DNA of 64,000 bases from Paludibacteraceae bacterium (GCA_024399495.1 JAKSNY010000010.1:1-64000), one strand, 5' to 3'; positions 29,914-39,955 are shown, counted from the stretch's first letter. Numbers and translations are program-made. The notes: generated by a model not told the origin, from the sequence alone.

Positions 29914-31926
29914 ATGCGGAACTTTTCATTAGAATCCGAATACAAGCCCACGGGCGACCAAGTTGATGCTATTGCACAACTTACAGAAGGAGTGCTGCGC
30001 GGTGATGCTTGTCAGACTCTGTTAGGGGTAACAGGGTCTGGTAAGACCTTTACCATTGCCAATGTAATAAACAATGTAAACCGCCCCACTCTTGTTCTAA
30101 GCCATAACAAGACCCTTGCCGCACAACTATACAGTGAGTTCAAGGCTTTCTTCCCTAACAATGCGGTGGAATACTATGTATCCTACTACGATTATTACCA
30201 GCCGGAGGCGTATTTGCCCACCACCGATACATACATAGAGAAAGACCTTGCCATAAATGAGGAGATTGACCGTCTGCGACTATCTGCCATACAAGCCCTG
30301 CTATCGGGCAGGCGAGATGTAATAGTGGTATCGTCTGTAAGTTGTATTTACGGCATAGGCAATCCAGAAGATTTTACACAAAACACCATAGAACTTACTG
30401 TAGGTCAGAAAGTTAACCGCGATGAGATTTTACGCCGACTTGTACGGGGCATGTACGTGCGTAACGATATTGAGTTTCAGCGTGGCACATTCCGCGTTAA
30501 GGGCGACACACTTGATATTTGGCTTGCTTTTACTGATGCAATAGTGCGTATATGTTTTTGGGATAATGAGATAGACAGCATAGAGATGCTTGACTGCTTT
30601 ACCCTCAGCACTATAGAGGCTCTAAAAAGTTACCGCATAGCCCCTGCCAATATATTTGCATCTACCAAAGAGAACACAGAGAGAGCCATTAAAGAGATAG
30701 AGTTAGACCTTGGCAAAGAGGTGGAGCAGATGAAATCCTACGGCAAGGAATATGAGGCTAAAAGGCTTTATGAACGTACCACATACGACCTTGAAATGAT
30801 ACGTGAGATAGGCTACTGTGCCGGCATAGAGAACTATTCCCGATATTTTGACGGACGTGAGCCAGGCACTCCTCCATTCTGTCTGATGGACTTCTTTCCT
30901 AAAGATTTTCTTATGGTCATAGATGAAAGCCATGTTTCAATACCACAGATAAAGGCTATGTATGGCGGTGACCACAGACGTAAAAACACACTTGTGGAGT
31001 ATGGGTTCAGAATGGAGTCTGCCAAAGATAACAGACCTCTTAAATTTGAGGAGTTTGAAAACAAAAAAAAGCAAACCATATTTGTGAGCGCCACCCCAGA
31101 GGATTATGAACTTGAACAAAGCGGAGGTGTGGTGGTGGAGCAGGTTATAAGACCTACAGGACTCTTGGACCCTGAAATAACAGTAAAGCCAAGCAAGCAC
31201 CAAATAGATGACCTTTTGGAGGAGATAGCGGTGCGTGCAGAGAATGACGAGCGTGTACTTGTAACCACTCTGACCAAGCGTATGGCGGAGGAACTGACTG
31301 AGTTTCTGCTTAAAAACGGCGTGCGTTGTACCTATATCCACTCCGATGTAGATACTTTAGAGCGTGTCCAAATACTCAACGACCTGCGGGCAGGAATGTA
31401 TGATGTACTAATAGGTGTAAACCTACTGCGTGAAGGGCTTGACTTGCCACAGGTATCGCTTGTAGCAATTTTAAATGCTGACAAAGAGGGCTTTTTACGT
31501 TCTCATCGCTCACTTACACAAACTGCAGGACGTGCCGCACGTAATGTAAACGGAAAGGTTATTATGTATGCAGATAACATTACAGGCAGTATGCAGATGA
31601 CTATAGATGAGACTAACCGCCGCCGTGCAAAACAAAAGGCTTATAACGAGGCTAACGGCATTACTCCTACATCTGCCGTAAGCAACGGTGCATCGCCACT
31701 TGCATCTGTACGCAGTGATGCAGGAGTCAAGGCTTACATTGAGCCAGACCCTGACACCACATTGCTTGCAGCAGACCCTGTTATTAAATCTATGAGTAAG
31801 GAGCAACTACAGAGGGCAATAGAACAAGTGAAGCGTCAAATGCTTGACGCTTCAAAGAAAATGGACTTTTTACAAGCAGCCCAATATAGGGATGAAATGC
31901 TGCGTCTGCAGCAACTGCTTGGTTAA
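29914..31926 (+). CDS. uvrB: Excinuclease ABC subunit B
   Basis: 670 residues from the ATG at 29914. It is the damage-verifying helicase-like subunit of nucleotide excision repair. Walker A LLGVTGSGKTF (about 36-46), the beta-hairpin YYVSYYDYYQPEAYLP (about 86-101), Walker B-like DESHV (about 333-337), the helicase C motifs LREGLDLPQVSLVAIL and QTAGRAARN, and a C-terminal UVR domain (SKEQLQRAIEQVKRQM, DFLQAAQYRDEM) for UvrC contact are all present. An extra low-complexity linker of about 40 residues precedes the UVR domain. It is convergent with the decarboxylase beta gene (7-nt gap). Confidence 0.97.
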   Translation: MRNFSLESEYKPTGDQVDAIAQLTEGVLRGDACQTLLGVTGSGKTFTIANVINNVNRPTLVLSHNKTLAAQLYSEFKAFFPNNAVEYYVSYYDYYQPEAYLPTTDTYIEKDLAINEEIDRLRLSAIQALLSGRRDVIVVSSVSCIYGIGNPEDFTQNTIELTVGQKVNRDEILRRLVRGMYVRNDIEFQRGTFRVKGDTLDIWLAFTDAIVRICFWDNEIDSIEMLDCFTLSTIEALKSYRIAPANIFASTKENTERAIKEIELDLGKEVEQMKSYGKEYEAKRLYERTTYDLEMIREIGYCAGIENYSRYFDGREPGTPPFCLMDFFPKDFLMVIDESHVSIPQIKAMYGGDHRRKNTLVEYGFRMESAKDNRPLKFEEFENKKKQTIFVSATPEDYELEQSGGVVVEQVIRPTGLLDPEITVKPSKHQIDDLLEEIAVRAENDERVLVTTLTKRMAEELTEFLLKNGVRCTYIHSDVDTLERVQILNDLRAGMYDVLIGVNLLREGLDLPQVSLVAILNADKEGFLRSHRSLTQTAGRAARNVNGKVIMYADNITGSMQMTIDETNRRRAKQKAYNEANGITPTSAVSNGASPLASVRSDAGVKAYIEPDPDTTLLAADPVIKSMSKEQLQRAIEQVKRQMLDASKKMDFLQAAQYRDEMLRLQQLLG

Positions 31927-31933
31927 GCCTGAA

Positions 31934-33310
31934 TTATCCTAACATAGACAACAGGATACCTGCCGCTACAGCACTACCAATGACACCTGCCACGTTTGGT
32001 CCCATAGCGTGCATAAGTAGGAAGTTACCTGGGTTCTCCTCTTGTCCCACAACCTGTGATACACGGGCAGCCATAGGCACTGCCGATACACCTGCACTAC
32101 CGATAAGCGGATTAACCTTCTCCTTGGAGAATACGTTCATCAGTTTTGCAAGCAATACACCGCCTGCAGAGCCTAAACCAAATGCTATTATACCTACACA
32201 TAGGATTTCAAGAGTCTGAATGTTCAAGAAATTGGCGGCGGTTGCTGTAGCACCTACCGTAATACCTAAGAATATGGTTACAATGTTCATAAGCTCATTC
32301 TGAACAGTCTTGCTAAGACGCTCTACAACACCGCACTCTTTCATAAGATTACCTAACATCAGACAGCCTATCAGTGAGGTTGCATCGGGTAACAAAAGAG
32401 CAACTATGATAGTAACCACTATAGGGAACACTATCTTCTCTGTTTGTGATACTGTTCGCAACTGTTTCATAACAATGGCACGCTCTGCCTTAGTAGTAAG
32501 AGCCCTCATAATAGGTGGTTGTATAACAGGAACCAAAGCCATATATGAATATGCGGCTACTGCAATAGGACCAAGCAGATGAGGTGCAAGCCTTGATGTA
32601 AGGAATATTGCTGTAGGACCGTCTGCTCCACCTATTATACCTATAGAAGCAGCCTCTTGCGGAGTAAATCCTAACGCAATGGTGGTAAGGTAGGTTGCAA
32701 AAATACCAAGCTGGGCTGCAGCACCAAGCAACAGACTCTTAGGGTTTGCAATAAGCGGACCAAAGTCTGTCATAGCACCCACACCCACAAATATAAGACA
32801 TGGATAAATACCAAGTTTAACACCAAGATACAGGTAATCAAGAAGCCCTGCTCCATTCCTAAATTCAGCCCAATGCACATGACCGTTGGCAAACAGGTCT
32901 GCATTGTATAATCCTGCACCTGGGATATTTGTAAGCAACATACCAAATGCTATTGGAAGCAATAGCAAAGGCTCATATTTCTTAACTATTGCAAGATATA
33001 GCAAAAGACATGCTATAGCAATCATAATAAGACACTTCCATCCATCGCCTTGGAACAGTTTTACAAATCCCATGGATTGTATAAAATCACTCAGACTGCT
33101 ACCCAGCTCCAAGTTCGTCTCCACAGACTCCTCCACATCCGGGTTTTCTGGCAGTGATTCCATTATCTCGTTCTCTTCTGAGATAACAAGCACCACCTCT
33201 GTACCCTTTGTGGGGTGCGTAAGAGATACCGTAGTTGCGGGTTCCTGAGCTACGGTTGTTGTAACCGTGGCAACCAAAAACGCACAAATCAAAAATATAA
33301 ATTTTTTCAT
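31934..33310 (-). CDS. mmdB: Sodium-pumping decarboxylase, beta subunit
   Basis: 458 residues from the ATG at 33310. It is the membrane carboxybiotin decarboxylase that couples decarboxylation to Na+ export, with about 11 membrane segments; [20 protein letters not shown] (about 226-245) and [16 protein letters not shown] (about 404-419) hold the Na+-site residues. Unusually, the amino end is a cleavable-type signal ([19 protein letters not shown]) followed by an about 60-residue acidic segment before the first core helix. The operon context (mce, mmdA, gamma, biotin carrier) supports methylmalonyl-CoA as substrate. Confidence 0.88.
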   Translation of the reverse strand: MKKFIFLICAFLVATVTTTVAQEPATTVSLTHPTKGTEVVLVISEENEIMESLPENPDVEESVETNLELGSSLSDFIQSMGFVKLFQGDGWKCLIMIAIACLLLYLAIVKKYEPLLLLPIAFGMLLTNIPGAGLYNADLFANGHVHWAEFRNGAGLLDYLYLGVKLGIYPCLIFVGVGAMTDFGPLIANPKSLLLGAAAQLGIFATYLTTIALGFTPQEAASIGIIGGADGPTAIFLTSRLAPHLLGPIAVAAYSYMALVPVIQPPIMRALTTKAERAIVMKQLRTVSQTEKIVFPIVVTIIVALLLPDATSLIGCLMLGNLMKECGVVERLSKTVQNELMNIVTIFLGITVGATATAANFLNIQTLEILCVGIIAFGLGSAGGVLLAKLMNVFSKEKVNPLIGSAGVSAVPMAARVSQVVGQEENPGNFLLMHAMGPNVAGVIGSAVAAGILLSMLG

Positions 33311-33323
33311 ACTTGCATGTTTT

Positions 33324-33749
33324 TTACTCAAGGTCTATCAAAGGATCACCTTGCATTACACTTTGAGCAGGTTGTACATGTATGGCCTTTACCACACCAT
33401 CACGCTCTGCCTTGATATTGTTCTCCATCTTCATAGACTCCATAGTAAGAAGTGTATCGCCACGCTTAACATTCTGACCTACAGATACAAGTATTTTTAC
33501 GATACTGCCTGGAAGCGGAGACACAATGGAACCTGAACCTGCTTTTGGCTTTGATGCAGCAGCCACGGGAGCGGCGGCAGGAGCGGCGGCGGCAACACGA
33601 GGTGCCATAACAACTATAGGAGCCTCTTTTTTCTCAATTTCAACGGAAAATTTTTTACCGTTAATCTCTACGGCAACCTGATTCTTGGCAGTTTCCTCTA
33701 CAGATGCTTCGTATTCATTGCCGTCTATTGTGAATTTAAATTCTTTCAT
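33324..33749 (-). CDS. mmdC: Biotin carrier subunit of the decarboxylase
   Basis: 141 residues. The N-terminal beta domain (1-45) is followed by an Ala/Pro-rich hinge (about 49-70) and a biotinyl domain with the biotin-accepting Lys107 in TMESMKMEN. It carries CO2 from the alpha subunit to the beta subunit. It lies 5 nt after the gamma gene and 13 nt before the beta gene. The family and domain order are unambiguous; the exact substrate follows from the operon. Confidence 0.9.
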   Translation of the reverse strand: MKEFKFTIDGNEYEASVEETAKNQVAVEINGKKFSVEIEKKEAPIVVMAPRVAAAAPAAAPVAAASKPKAGSGSIVSPLPGSIVKILVSVGQNVKRGDTLLTMESMKMENNIKAERDGVVKAIHVQPAQSVMQGDPLIDLE

Positions 33750-33754
33750 AACAT

Positions 33755-34093
33755 TTATTTAACTAAATTATTTAATCCAAATAGTTTAGAGTTCCAAGCA
33801 GTAGGATGAGACTCAAATGTAAGTTCCCCACTCTCACGGCACTCCTCATCATAAAACAATTGTATCGCAGTGGCGATGGCGGCAAGTTCAGGACCCGTAG
33901 GGGCTCCTGAAATCTTGCTTGCAGGCATTCCAGTTAATGATTCCTCTTTAGGTCCACGTTCCTTCTTTCTGTGCATTACCAAACCAAACAGTTTTAGCAC
34001 AAACACCAGAAGAATAAGAAGACAAAAAACTAATGAGAAGCCCAACAATGTAACTATTAATGCATTAGTCCAATTTATGATTATTGTTGTCAT
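33755..34093 (-). CDS. OadG-like gamma/delta subunit of the decarboxylase
   Basis: 112 residues with one N-terminal membrane segment (about 9-35, ALIVTLLGFSLVFCLLILLV) and a charged C-terminal part containing a Ser/Pro-rich linker and TGPELAAIATAIQLFYDE. This fits the OadG family, which anchors the soluble subunits to the beta subunit. It is placed between mmdA (10 nt) and the biotin carrier gene (5 nt). Confidence 0.82.
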   Translation of the reverse strand: MTTIIINWTNALIVTLLGFSLVFCLLILLVFVLKLFGLVMHRKKERGPKEESLTGMPASKISGAPTGPELAAIATAIQLFYDEECRESGELTFESHPTAWNSKLFGLNNLVK

Positions 34094-34103
34094 AACTCAA
34101 ATA

Positions 34104-35663
34104 TTAAAGTGGAATATTGGAATGTTTCTTCAGCGGATTAGACAGACGTTTTGTCTGCAAGCTCTCAAATGCACGTATTATACGGAAACGAGTGTTGCGA
34201 GGGTCAATAACGTCATCAATATAACCCATAGAGGCAGCCTTATAAGGGTTAGAGAATGCTTCACTATATTCAGCGGTCTTCTCCTCTACAAACTTCTTTT
34301 TCTCCTCTGGGTCTGTCATATCCTTTAATGCCTTAGCCTCAAGTACCTCTATGGCACCCGATGCACCCATAACAGCAATTTCAGCAGATGGCCAAGCATA
34401 GTTAAAGTCTCCACGCAGTTGCTTGCAACTCATAACTATGTGAGAACCACCGTATGACTTACGGATTGTTACTGTCACCTTAGGCACTGTAGCCTCACCA
34501 AAAGCAAACATAAGTTTGGCTCCGTGAACAATAATACCTGCATACTCTTGACCTGTACCAGGAAGGAATCCAGGAACATCAACAAGAGTAAGGATAGGAA
34601 TATTGAAGGCATCGCAGAAACGTACAAAACGGGCGGCCTTACGAGAGGCATCGCAATCAAGCACACCTGCAAGATATGCAGGCTGGTTTGCTATGATACC
34701 TGTTGATTTACCGTTAAAACGTGCAAAACAGCAAATTATATTCTTAGCATAATTTGGCTGAATCTCAAGAATATCACCATTATCAACTATACTGTAGATA
34801 ATATCCTTCATATCGTATGGCTTGTTAGGATTGTCTGGGATCAAATCCTTAAGAGCCTCATCTATACGGTTAATAGGATCTGTGCACTTAACATCGGGTA
34901 CATTCTCCATATTATTTTGAGGAATGAAAGATATGAGTTTCTTAATAGTCTCAATACCGTCTTTCTCATCAGCACAAGCAAAATGAGTTACACCAGATTT
35001 AGTGGAGTGAATACCAGCACCGCCAAGTTGGTCAACAGAAACATCTTCACCAGTTACTGACTTAACAACCTTAGGGCCAGTAATGAACATATAACTGTTC
35101 TGTTCTGTCATAAGGATAAAGTCTGTAAGTGCGGGGGAATATACTGCACCACCTGCACAAGGACCGTAAATCATTGAAATCTGAGGAACAACGCCTGATG
35201 CTAAAATATTACGCTCAAAAATCTCAGCGTAACCTGCAAGTGCGTTAGGACCTTCTTGAATACGAGCACCTCCTGAATCATTAATACCGATTATAGGGGC
35301 ACCAACTTTCATTGCACAATCCATAATATGGCATATCTTTTGTGACATTGTCTCTGACAACGCACCTCCATATACTGTAAAATCTTGTGCAAACACATAT
35401 ACAAGACGACCATTTATGGTACCTTGACCCACAACAACGCCATCTCCAAGAGGATGGTCTTTATCCATACCAAAATTTGTACAGCGATGTGTTACAAACA
35501 TATCCATCTCCTCAAAACTACCCTCATCAAGTAGCATGTCTATACGCTCACGTGCGGTAAGTTTGCCTTTGCTGTGTTGTGCGTCAATTCTTTTCTGACC
35601 GCCACCCAAACTTGCCTTCTCGCGAAGCTCTTTAAGTTTCTTAATATTATCAGCCTGACTCAT
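34104..35663 (-). CDS. mmdA: Methylmalonyl-CoA decarboxylase, alpha (carboxyltransferase) subunit
   Basis: 519 residues, the size of acyl-CoA carboxyltransferases. It moves the carboxyl group of methylmalonyl-CoA to biotin, giving propionyl-CoA. The start MSQADNIKKLKELREKASLG and blocks KLTARERIDMLLDEGSFEEM, INDSGGARIQEG (CoA-ester oxyanion hole), GPCAGGAVYSPALTDF and DVPGFLPGTGQEYAGII are characteristic. Propionyl-CoA carboxylase beta subunits share this fold; the neighbouring epimerase and Na+-pump subunits favour decarboxylase. Confidence 0.92.
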   Translation of the reverse strand: MSQADNIKKLKELREKASLGGGQKRIDAQHSKGKLTARERIDMLLDEGSFEEMDMFVTHRCTNFGMDKDHPLGDGVVVGQGTINGRLVYVFAQDFTVYGGALSETMSQKICHIMDCAMKVGAPIIGINDSGGARIQEGPNALAGYAEIFERNILASGVVPQISMIYGPCAGGAVYSPALTDFILMTEQNSYMFITGPKVVKSVTGEDVSVDQLGGAGIHSTKSGVTHFACADEKDGIETIKKLISFIPQNNMENVPDVKCTDPINRIDEALKDLIPDNPNKPYDMKDIIYSIVDNGDILEIQPNYAKNIICCFARFNGKSTGIIANQPAYLAGVLDCDASRKAARFVRFCDAFNIPILTLVDVPGFLPGTGQEYAGIIVHGAKLMFAFGEATVPKVTVTIRKSYGGSHIVMSCKQLRGDFNYAWPSAEIAVMGASGAIEVLEAKALKDMTDPEEKKKFVEEKTAEYSEAFSNPYKAASMGYIDDVIDPRNTRFRIIRAFESLQTKRLSNPLKKHSNIPL

Positions 35664-35687
35664 AATAAATAGGTATTTAATGTTTAA

Positions 35688-36098
35688 TTACTTCTTTTCA
35701 CAGAATTCAGTAAGTACACCTGCTGTAGATTTTGGGTGAAGGAATGCAATAGTCATTCCGTCTGCACCTGGGCGTGGAGTCTTATCTATAAGAGCGGCAC
35801 CTTTAGCCTCTACCTCAGCAAGTTTCTCCTCAATATTAGAAACTTTGTATGCAATGTGATGCATACCGCCTCTTCCGCCGTTCTTCTCTATAAACTTAGC
35901 GATTGTACTCTCTGGAGATGTAGGCTCAAGAAGCTCTATCTTAACTTCTCCAACTTTTAAAAATGCGGTCTTAACCTTTTGGTCTGCAACCTCTTCTGTT
36001 TTGTAACACTTCATACCAAGCACATTCTCATAATAAGGAAGTGCCGCCTCAATACTTGGAACTGCAATGCCAAGATGTTCAATTTGTTCTGGAATCAT
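35688..36098 (-). CDS. mce: Methylmalonyl-CoA epimerase
   Basis: 136 residues of the glyoxalase/VOC fold. It interconverts (R)- and (S)-methylmalonyl-CoA between the mutase and the decarboxylase. Metal ligands His9 in IEHLGIAV, the His in GGMHHIAYKV (about 80) and Glu in GVLTEFCEKK at the C-terminus fit. It is the first gene of the mce-mmdA-gamma-mmdC-mmdB operon, which completes the succinate-to-propionate route and gains energy as a Na+ gradient. Confidence 0.94.
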   Translation of the reverse strand: MIPEQIEHLGIAVPSIEAALPYYENVLGMKCYKTEEVADQKVKTAFLKVGEVKIELLEPTSPESTIAKFIEKNGGRGGMHHIAYKVSNIEEKLAEVEAKGAALIDKTPRPGADGMTIAFLHPKSTAGVLTEFCEKK

Positions 36099-36136
36099 AG
36101 TTAATAAAAATTAAAAGTTATTGATTGTTTATTGAA

Positions 36137-37177
36137 TTATTGTTGTTTTCTGAATAACCCGATGTTATCTAACAAGTGTCCACCCATTTTCTTGCGCTTT
36201 ACAAGCAGATATGCGACACACAACCCCACAAATGCAAGCCAAAGCACAATTGTTTGAATATACATTGCAACTGAGTAATAGTTAAATAAGAATAAACCCA
36301 TTCCAAGTACGAGCTGAATGCCTGCATATATAGCACTTACTGAACGATGGGACTTATAATACTCATTGCAAAACAGTTGGAACAAGTGTATCCTATGCGG
36401 AGCAAATATATTCTCTCCGGCAAACAAACGCTGCAATACTGTAAGACCCGCTTCCATAAGCGTTACAGCAAACAATAAAATGTAATTTGCATTACCCGTT
36501 TTAATAATCAATGAGAATACAAAATAACACATCATATAGCCCAATACTATAGAACCCACATCACCCGAAAAACATTTAGGTTGCGGTCTGTAATTAAAAA
36601 ACAAGAAAATCAAAGCACCTAATATAGTAATGCCTATAAGAGTAGGGTCTGCAAAACCTATGGCACTAGGCACATACAAATCTATAAACAGCAATGGGAC
36701 AGCCATACTTAACGCCACTCCGCCAAGCATTCCATTCAATCCGTCCATAAAATTGTACAAGTTAATGAGACCCACTGATATGATAAGTAACAATATGGCG
36801 GCAGACCATTGACTTACAGAACCCATCATCTCAATTCGGAAATCGAAGCATAACTGGCACATCACTAAAGACACTGCAATTATTTGGACAAAAAGCCTTA
36901 TCAGAAACCACACATCATTTAAATCGTCTATAAAACTTACAATTGCAAGTATGGTGAGCCCGGCAAACCAAAACCACTGAACAGGCTCATCATTTATCAA
37001 CTCATATACAACGTAAATGATATATGAAAGATAAAAAATAAAACCGGCAGCGGTTATTACGGGTTTCTTATGTGAACTACGATTATTTACCCCAGCAAGC
37101 AGCTTATGTCTTTCAGCAACTGGGAAATAAAGATACATAGAGAGCATCAATATCGCAAAAACAATCAAATATATCAT
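36137..37177 (-). CDS. WecA/MraY-like glycosyl-phosphate transferase
   Basis: 346 residues with about 10 membrane segments. The family transfers a sugar-1-phosphate, usually GlcNAc-1-P, from a UDP-sugar to undecaprenyl phosphate to start cell-surface polysaccharide. The Asp-Asp motif FIDDLNDVW (about 87-95), NLYNFMDGLNGMLGG (about 139-153), CFSGDVGSIVLGY (about 202-214) and the cytoplasmic HRIHLFQL loop (about 262-269) are present. It lies upstream of mce on the same strand with a 38-nt gap, a neighbour without a functional link. Confidence 0.88.
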   Translation of the reverse strand: MIYLIVFAILMLSMYLYFPVAERHKLLAGVNNRSSHKKPVITAAGFIFYLSYIIYVVYELINDEPVQWFWFAGLTILAIVSFIDDLNDVWFLIRLFVQIIAVSLVMCQLCFDFRIEMMGSVSQWSAAILLLIISVGLINLYNFMDGLNGMLGGVALSMAVPLLFIDLYVPSAIGFADPTLIGITILGALIFLFFNYRPQPKCFSGDVGSIVLGYMMCYFVFSLIIKTGNANYILLFAVTLMEAGLTVLQRLFAGENIFAPHRIHLFQLFCNEYYKSHRSVSAIYAGIQLVLGMGLFLFNYYSVAMYIQTIVLWLAFVGLCVAYLLVKRKKMGGHLLDNIGLFRKQQ

Positions 37178-37250
37178 AGCTCAAATAGAATTAAAGCACA
37201 AAATTACGAATATTCTTGTAAGAAACCAATAATTAGTACACTTTTTTTAT

Positions 37251-37258
37251 TACCTTTG
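37251..37258 (+). promoter_or_regulatory. -7-like box for the Yip1-like gene
   Basis: TACCTTTG, 9 nt before the ATG at 37268. The region 20 nt upstream lacks a TTTG. It decides the start: the longer frame from 37106 would begin inside the divergent gene. Confidence 0.45.
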
Positions 37259-37267
37259 CCTCTTGAT

Positions 37268-37828
37268 ATGATAACCTTGTTTTCTTCCATATTGATAACG
37301 CCCCACACAGGCTGGGAAACTGCAAAAAAACAGACAGATAGAAAAAGTGTGCTGATTAGGTATGCCTTGCCGTTGATTCTGCTCACAAGTGCAGCCTCTT
37401 TTGCCGGCGTAATGATAGAGAATGACGCATGGCTATGGGAGATGGGACTAAAAAGATTCACTGTCACATTCCTTACCCTGTTCTTTAGCATTTACATTGC
37501 CGCATTCTGCATAAAAATCATGTATAACAAGATGTTTAATGAATCATATCCGCTATCTGAGATACTTGTTTTCACAATATACTCCTTTTCATGTATTTTT
37601 GCTGTAATCTTTTTAGATGAATTGTTTGAAGACATGTTCTTTATAGGGGTCTTTACTCTATACACGCTGTATATTGTTTATGAGGGGGCATCGGTTTTTT
37701 TTAATATTACTGACAAGAAACTGTATTCTAAAAAAATATTGTTCACTGTTATTGCATCCTTGTTGATAATCGCTTGTCCTGACATTATCAAGGATGTAGT
37801 GCTGACAATTATGCCGGGATTGAGATAA
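37268..37828 (+). CDS. Yip1-like membrane protein
   Basis: 186 residues from the ATG at 37268. Five hydrophobic segments (about 31-50, 62-85, 101-122, 126-148, 159-180). The amino end SSILITPHTGWETAKKQ resembles the start of bacterial YIP1-family proteins, where a helix with P-x-x-x-W-E precedes the first membrane span. Function unknown. It is followed at the stop codon by ATGTATG heptamers and then smpB. Confidence 0.6.
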   Translation: MITLFSSILITPHTGWETAKKQTDRKSVLIRYALPLILLTSAASFAGVMIENDAWLWEMGLKRFTVTFLTLFFSIYIAAFCIKIMYNKMFNESYPLSEILVFTIYSFSCIFAVIFLDELFEDMFFIGVFTLYTLYIVYEGASVFFNITDKKLYSKKILFTVIASLLIIACPDIIKDVVLTIMPGLR

Positions 37829-37855
37829 TGTATGATGTATAATGTATGATGTATG
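37828..37855. repeat. Heptamer tandem repeat, ATGTATG type, after the Yip1-like gene
   Basis: The stop TAA is followed without gap by ATGTATG, ATGTATA, ATGTATG, ATGTATG (sharing its last A). A G-run of 11 and AGCCGTAGGC follow, the same beginning as the multi-hairpin element, but the core is missing, so this is a short or truncated copy. Confidence 0.85.
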
Positions 37856-37883
37856 AAGGGGGGGGGGAGCCGTAGGCAAATTT

Positions 37884-38345
37884 ATGAATGGAGAGGTTTA
37901 CATAAAGAATAAGAAGGCGGGATTTGATTTTGAGTTACTTGACAAATACACCGCAGGGATTGTATTGCAAGGGACTGAAATAAAGTCTCTTAGGCAGGGC
38001 AGGGCATCGCTTGTGGATTCCTATTGTTATTTTATAGAGGGTGAGTTGTGGATTAAGAGTATGAATATCCCTGTATATTTTTACGGCACATACAGCAATC
38101 ATATACCTACAAGGGATAGGAAACTCTTATTAAACAAAAAGGAGTTACGCAAGTTACAGAGGGCGGTAAAGGAACCGGGGTTCTCAATAGTGCCGACGGC
38201 AATCTTTATCAACGACAAAGGGCTGGCTAAGGTGAATATATCACTTGCAAAGGGCAAGAAGGAGTTTGACAAGCGTGAATCCATAAAAGAGGCGGAAGAC
38301 AAACGCATAATGGATAGAGCGAGGAAGTACAGGAGTACGAAATGA
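37884..38345 (+). CDS. smpB: SsrA-binding protein
   Basis: 153 residues, family length. It binds tmRNA and brings it to stalled ribosomes. [19 protein letters not shown] (about 6-24), the [15 protein letters not shown] motif (about 30-44), the oligonucleotide-binding barrel, and the basic tail KREDKR-type region ([20 protein letters not shown]) are typical. The start lies in the G-run/AGCCGTAGGC repeat border. Its TGA stop is directly joined to repeat copy C. Confidence 0.95.
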   Translation: MNGEVYIKNKKAGFDFELLDKYTAGIVLQGTEIKSLRQGRASLVDSYCYFIEGELWIKSMNIPVYFYGTYSNHIPTRDRKLLLNKKELRKLQRAVKEPGFSIVPTAIFINDKGLAKVNISLAKGKKEFDKRESIKEAEDKRIMDRARKYRSTK

Positions 38346-38561
38346 TGTATGATGTATAATGTATGATGTATGAGGGGGGGGAGCCGTAGGCGAGGTTAAA
38401 ATGAGGAGCCATAGGCGACAAGCGTACAAAGTACGCCGTGCGAAGCACGTAGGGGACTGTTTGGAGTAGCGAGGGCAGAGCCGCTTGCGAGCTATGCCGA
38501 GTCACGACAAACATGTTCTGCGAAGCAGAAAATGGGGATATGCCCCAATAGGAAAGGAAAA
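38345..38561 (+). repeat. Multi-hairpin stop-anchored element, copy C
   Basis: It begins at the smpB stop: four ATGTATG-type heptamers, a G-run, AGCCGTAGGCGAGGTTAAAA, then GAGCCATAGGCGACA, a copy-specific segment with two hairpins (GCGTAC-AAA-GTACGC and CGTGC-GAA-GCACG), then the shared core with GGCAGAGCCGCTTGCGAGC, TTCTGC-GAA-GCAGAA and GGGG-ATATG-CCCC. It ends about 60 nt before trkA. It is the longest of the three copies. Confidence 0.85.
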
Positions 38562-38623
38562 TTTATTTTCATAAATTTTTCCTTCAAGATTGATAAAAAC
38601 CTGAAAATTATAAAAAAAAATTT

Positions 38624-39955
38624 ATGAAAATCATTATTGCGGGTGCGGGAGATGTTGGAACTCATTTGGCAAAAATGCTGTCAAAAGAGAACCATACCAT
38701 TATTCTGCTTGATGAGCAGTCAGAAAAAATAAAGGCACTTGAAGCAAACTACGATATATTGAGTGTTGTGGGCAACCCTACATCACTGAAAGACCTGCGT
38801 GAGGCACAAGTACCGTCATCAGATTTGTTTGTTGCTGTAACCCCTATTGAAAGTACTAATATCACTGCCTGTATGCTTGCCACCAATCTTGGCGCCAAGA
38901 AAACACTTGCACGTATTGACAACCAAGAATATCTATTGCCAAAGAACAAGGAGTTCTTTAAAAGCATGGGTATAGATTCCCTTATTTTTCCTGAAATACT
39001 TGCGGCAGAGGAGATTGTAAATAATTTAAAGAAGGGTTGGGTACGTCAGTATGTGGAGTTATCGGGTGGAGCGCTTATTGTGCTTGCCACAAAAATACGT
39101 TCTAATTCCCCTCTGTGTAATGTACCGTTGGAAAAGGCGTTTGCAGATAACAGAAATATAAGGATTGTAGTTATTAAAAGAGGTGACTCCACCATCATAC
39201 CTTCTGGCAAGGACCAAGTTAAGGAAGATGATATAGTATATTTTATTACTACACGCAATTATGTTGAAGAGGTGCGCATCCAGTCGGGCAAAAGCAACTG
39301 TGAGGTTAATAACATTATGTTTTTAGGTGCAAGCAGAATTTGTATTAAAACTATTCAGAGTCTGCCACAAAACAAAGATGTAAAGGTAATAGAAAAAGAC
39401 CAAGATAAGACCTATCGTATAATAGAAAACACCGACAATGTGCTTGTTGTTAAAGGAGATGGAAGAGACATAGGTTTATTGCAAGAAGAAGACATAGACT
39501 CTTTTGACGCATTTGTAGCTTTGACAGGCAATGCTGAAACAAATATTCTTGCATGTTTGGCAGCCAAAGAGTTAGGAGTAAGCAGAACTATTGCGGAAGT
39601 TGAAAATATGGACTATATAGATATGGCTGAGCGTCTTGACATAGGTGCCATAATAAATAAGAAGATTATCGCCGCAAGCCATATTTATCAATTGATTTTA
39701 GGTGGCGATGTCTCTGTAAAATTCCTGACTTTTGCTGATGTTGATGTAGTTGAATTAAAGGCTGAAAATGACTCATACATTACAAAAGGTCCTCTATATA
39801 CCCTATCATTGCCTAAAAATACCATAATAGGCGGCATCGTCCGTGACGGCAAGGGCATTGTTGCAGTAGGTGGTACACAAATAGAACCTGGCGATAATGT
39901 TACTGTATTCTGCCACAGAGAATTACTCCAAAAGATAGAAAAATTGTTTAAATAA
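38624..39955 (+). CDS. trkA: Trk potassium uptake protein TrkA
   Basis: 443 residues with two RCK units: NAD-binding IIAGAGDVGTHLAKML (3-18) and IMFLGASRICIKTIQ (about 228-242), each followed by a TrkA-C domain. It gates the TrkH K+ channel subunit in response to nucleotides. The gene is 7 nt before trkH. Length is normal. It follows repeat copy C, and I see no clear -7 box in the A-rich stretch before it. Confidence 0.95.
   Translation: MKIIIAGAGDVGTHLAKMLSKENHTIILLDEQSEKIKALEANYDILSVVGNPTSLKDLREAQVPSSDLFVAVTPIESTNITACMLATNLGAKKTLARIDNQEYLLPKNKEFFKSMGIDSLIFPEILAAEEIVNNLKKGWVRQYVELSGGALIVLATKIRSNSPLCNVPLEKAFADNRNIRIVVIKRGDSTIIPSGKDQVKEDDIVYFITTRNYVEEVRIQSGKSNCEVNNIMFLGASRICIKTIQSLPQNKDVKVIEKDQDKTYRIIENTDNVLVVKGDGRDIGLLQEEDIDSFDAFVALTGNAETNILACLAAKELGVSRTIAEVENMDYIDMAERLDIGAIINKKIIAASHIYQLILGGDVSVKFLTFADVDVVELKAENDSYITKGPLYTLSLPKNTIIGGIVRDGKGIVAVGGTQIEPGDNVTVFCHRELLQKIEKLFK

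Noticed and set aside
37106..37267. Amino-terminal extension of the Yip1-like protein
   Set aside because: It overlaps the divergent WecA-like gene start, and the -7 box at 37251-37258 lies inside it.
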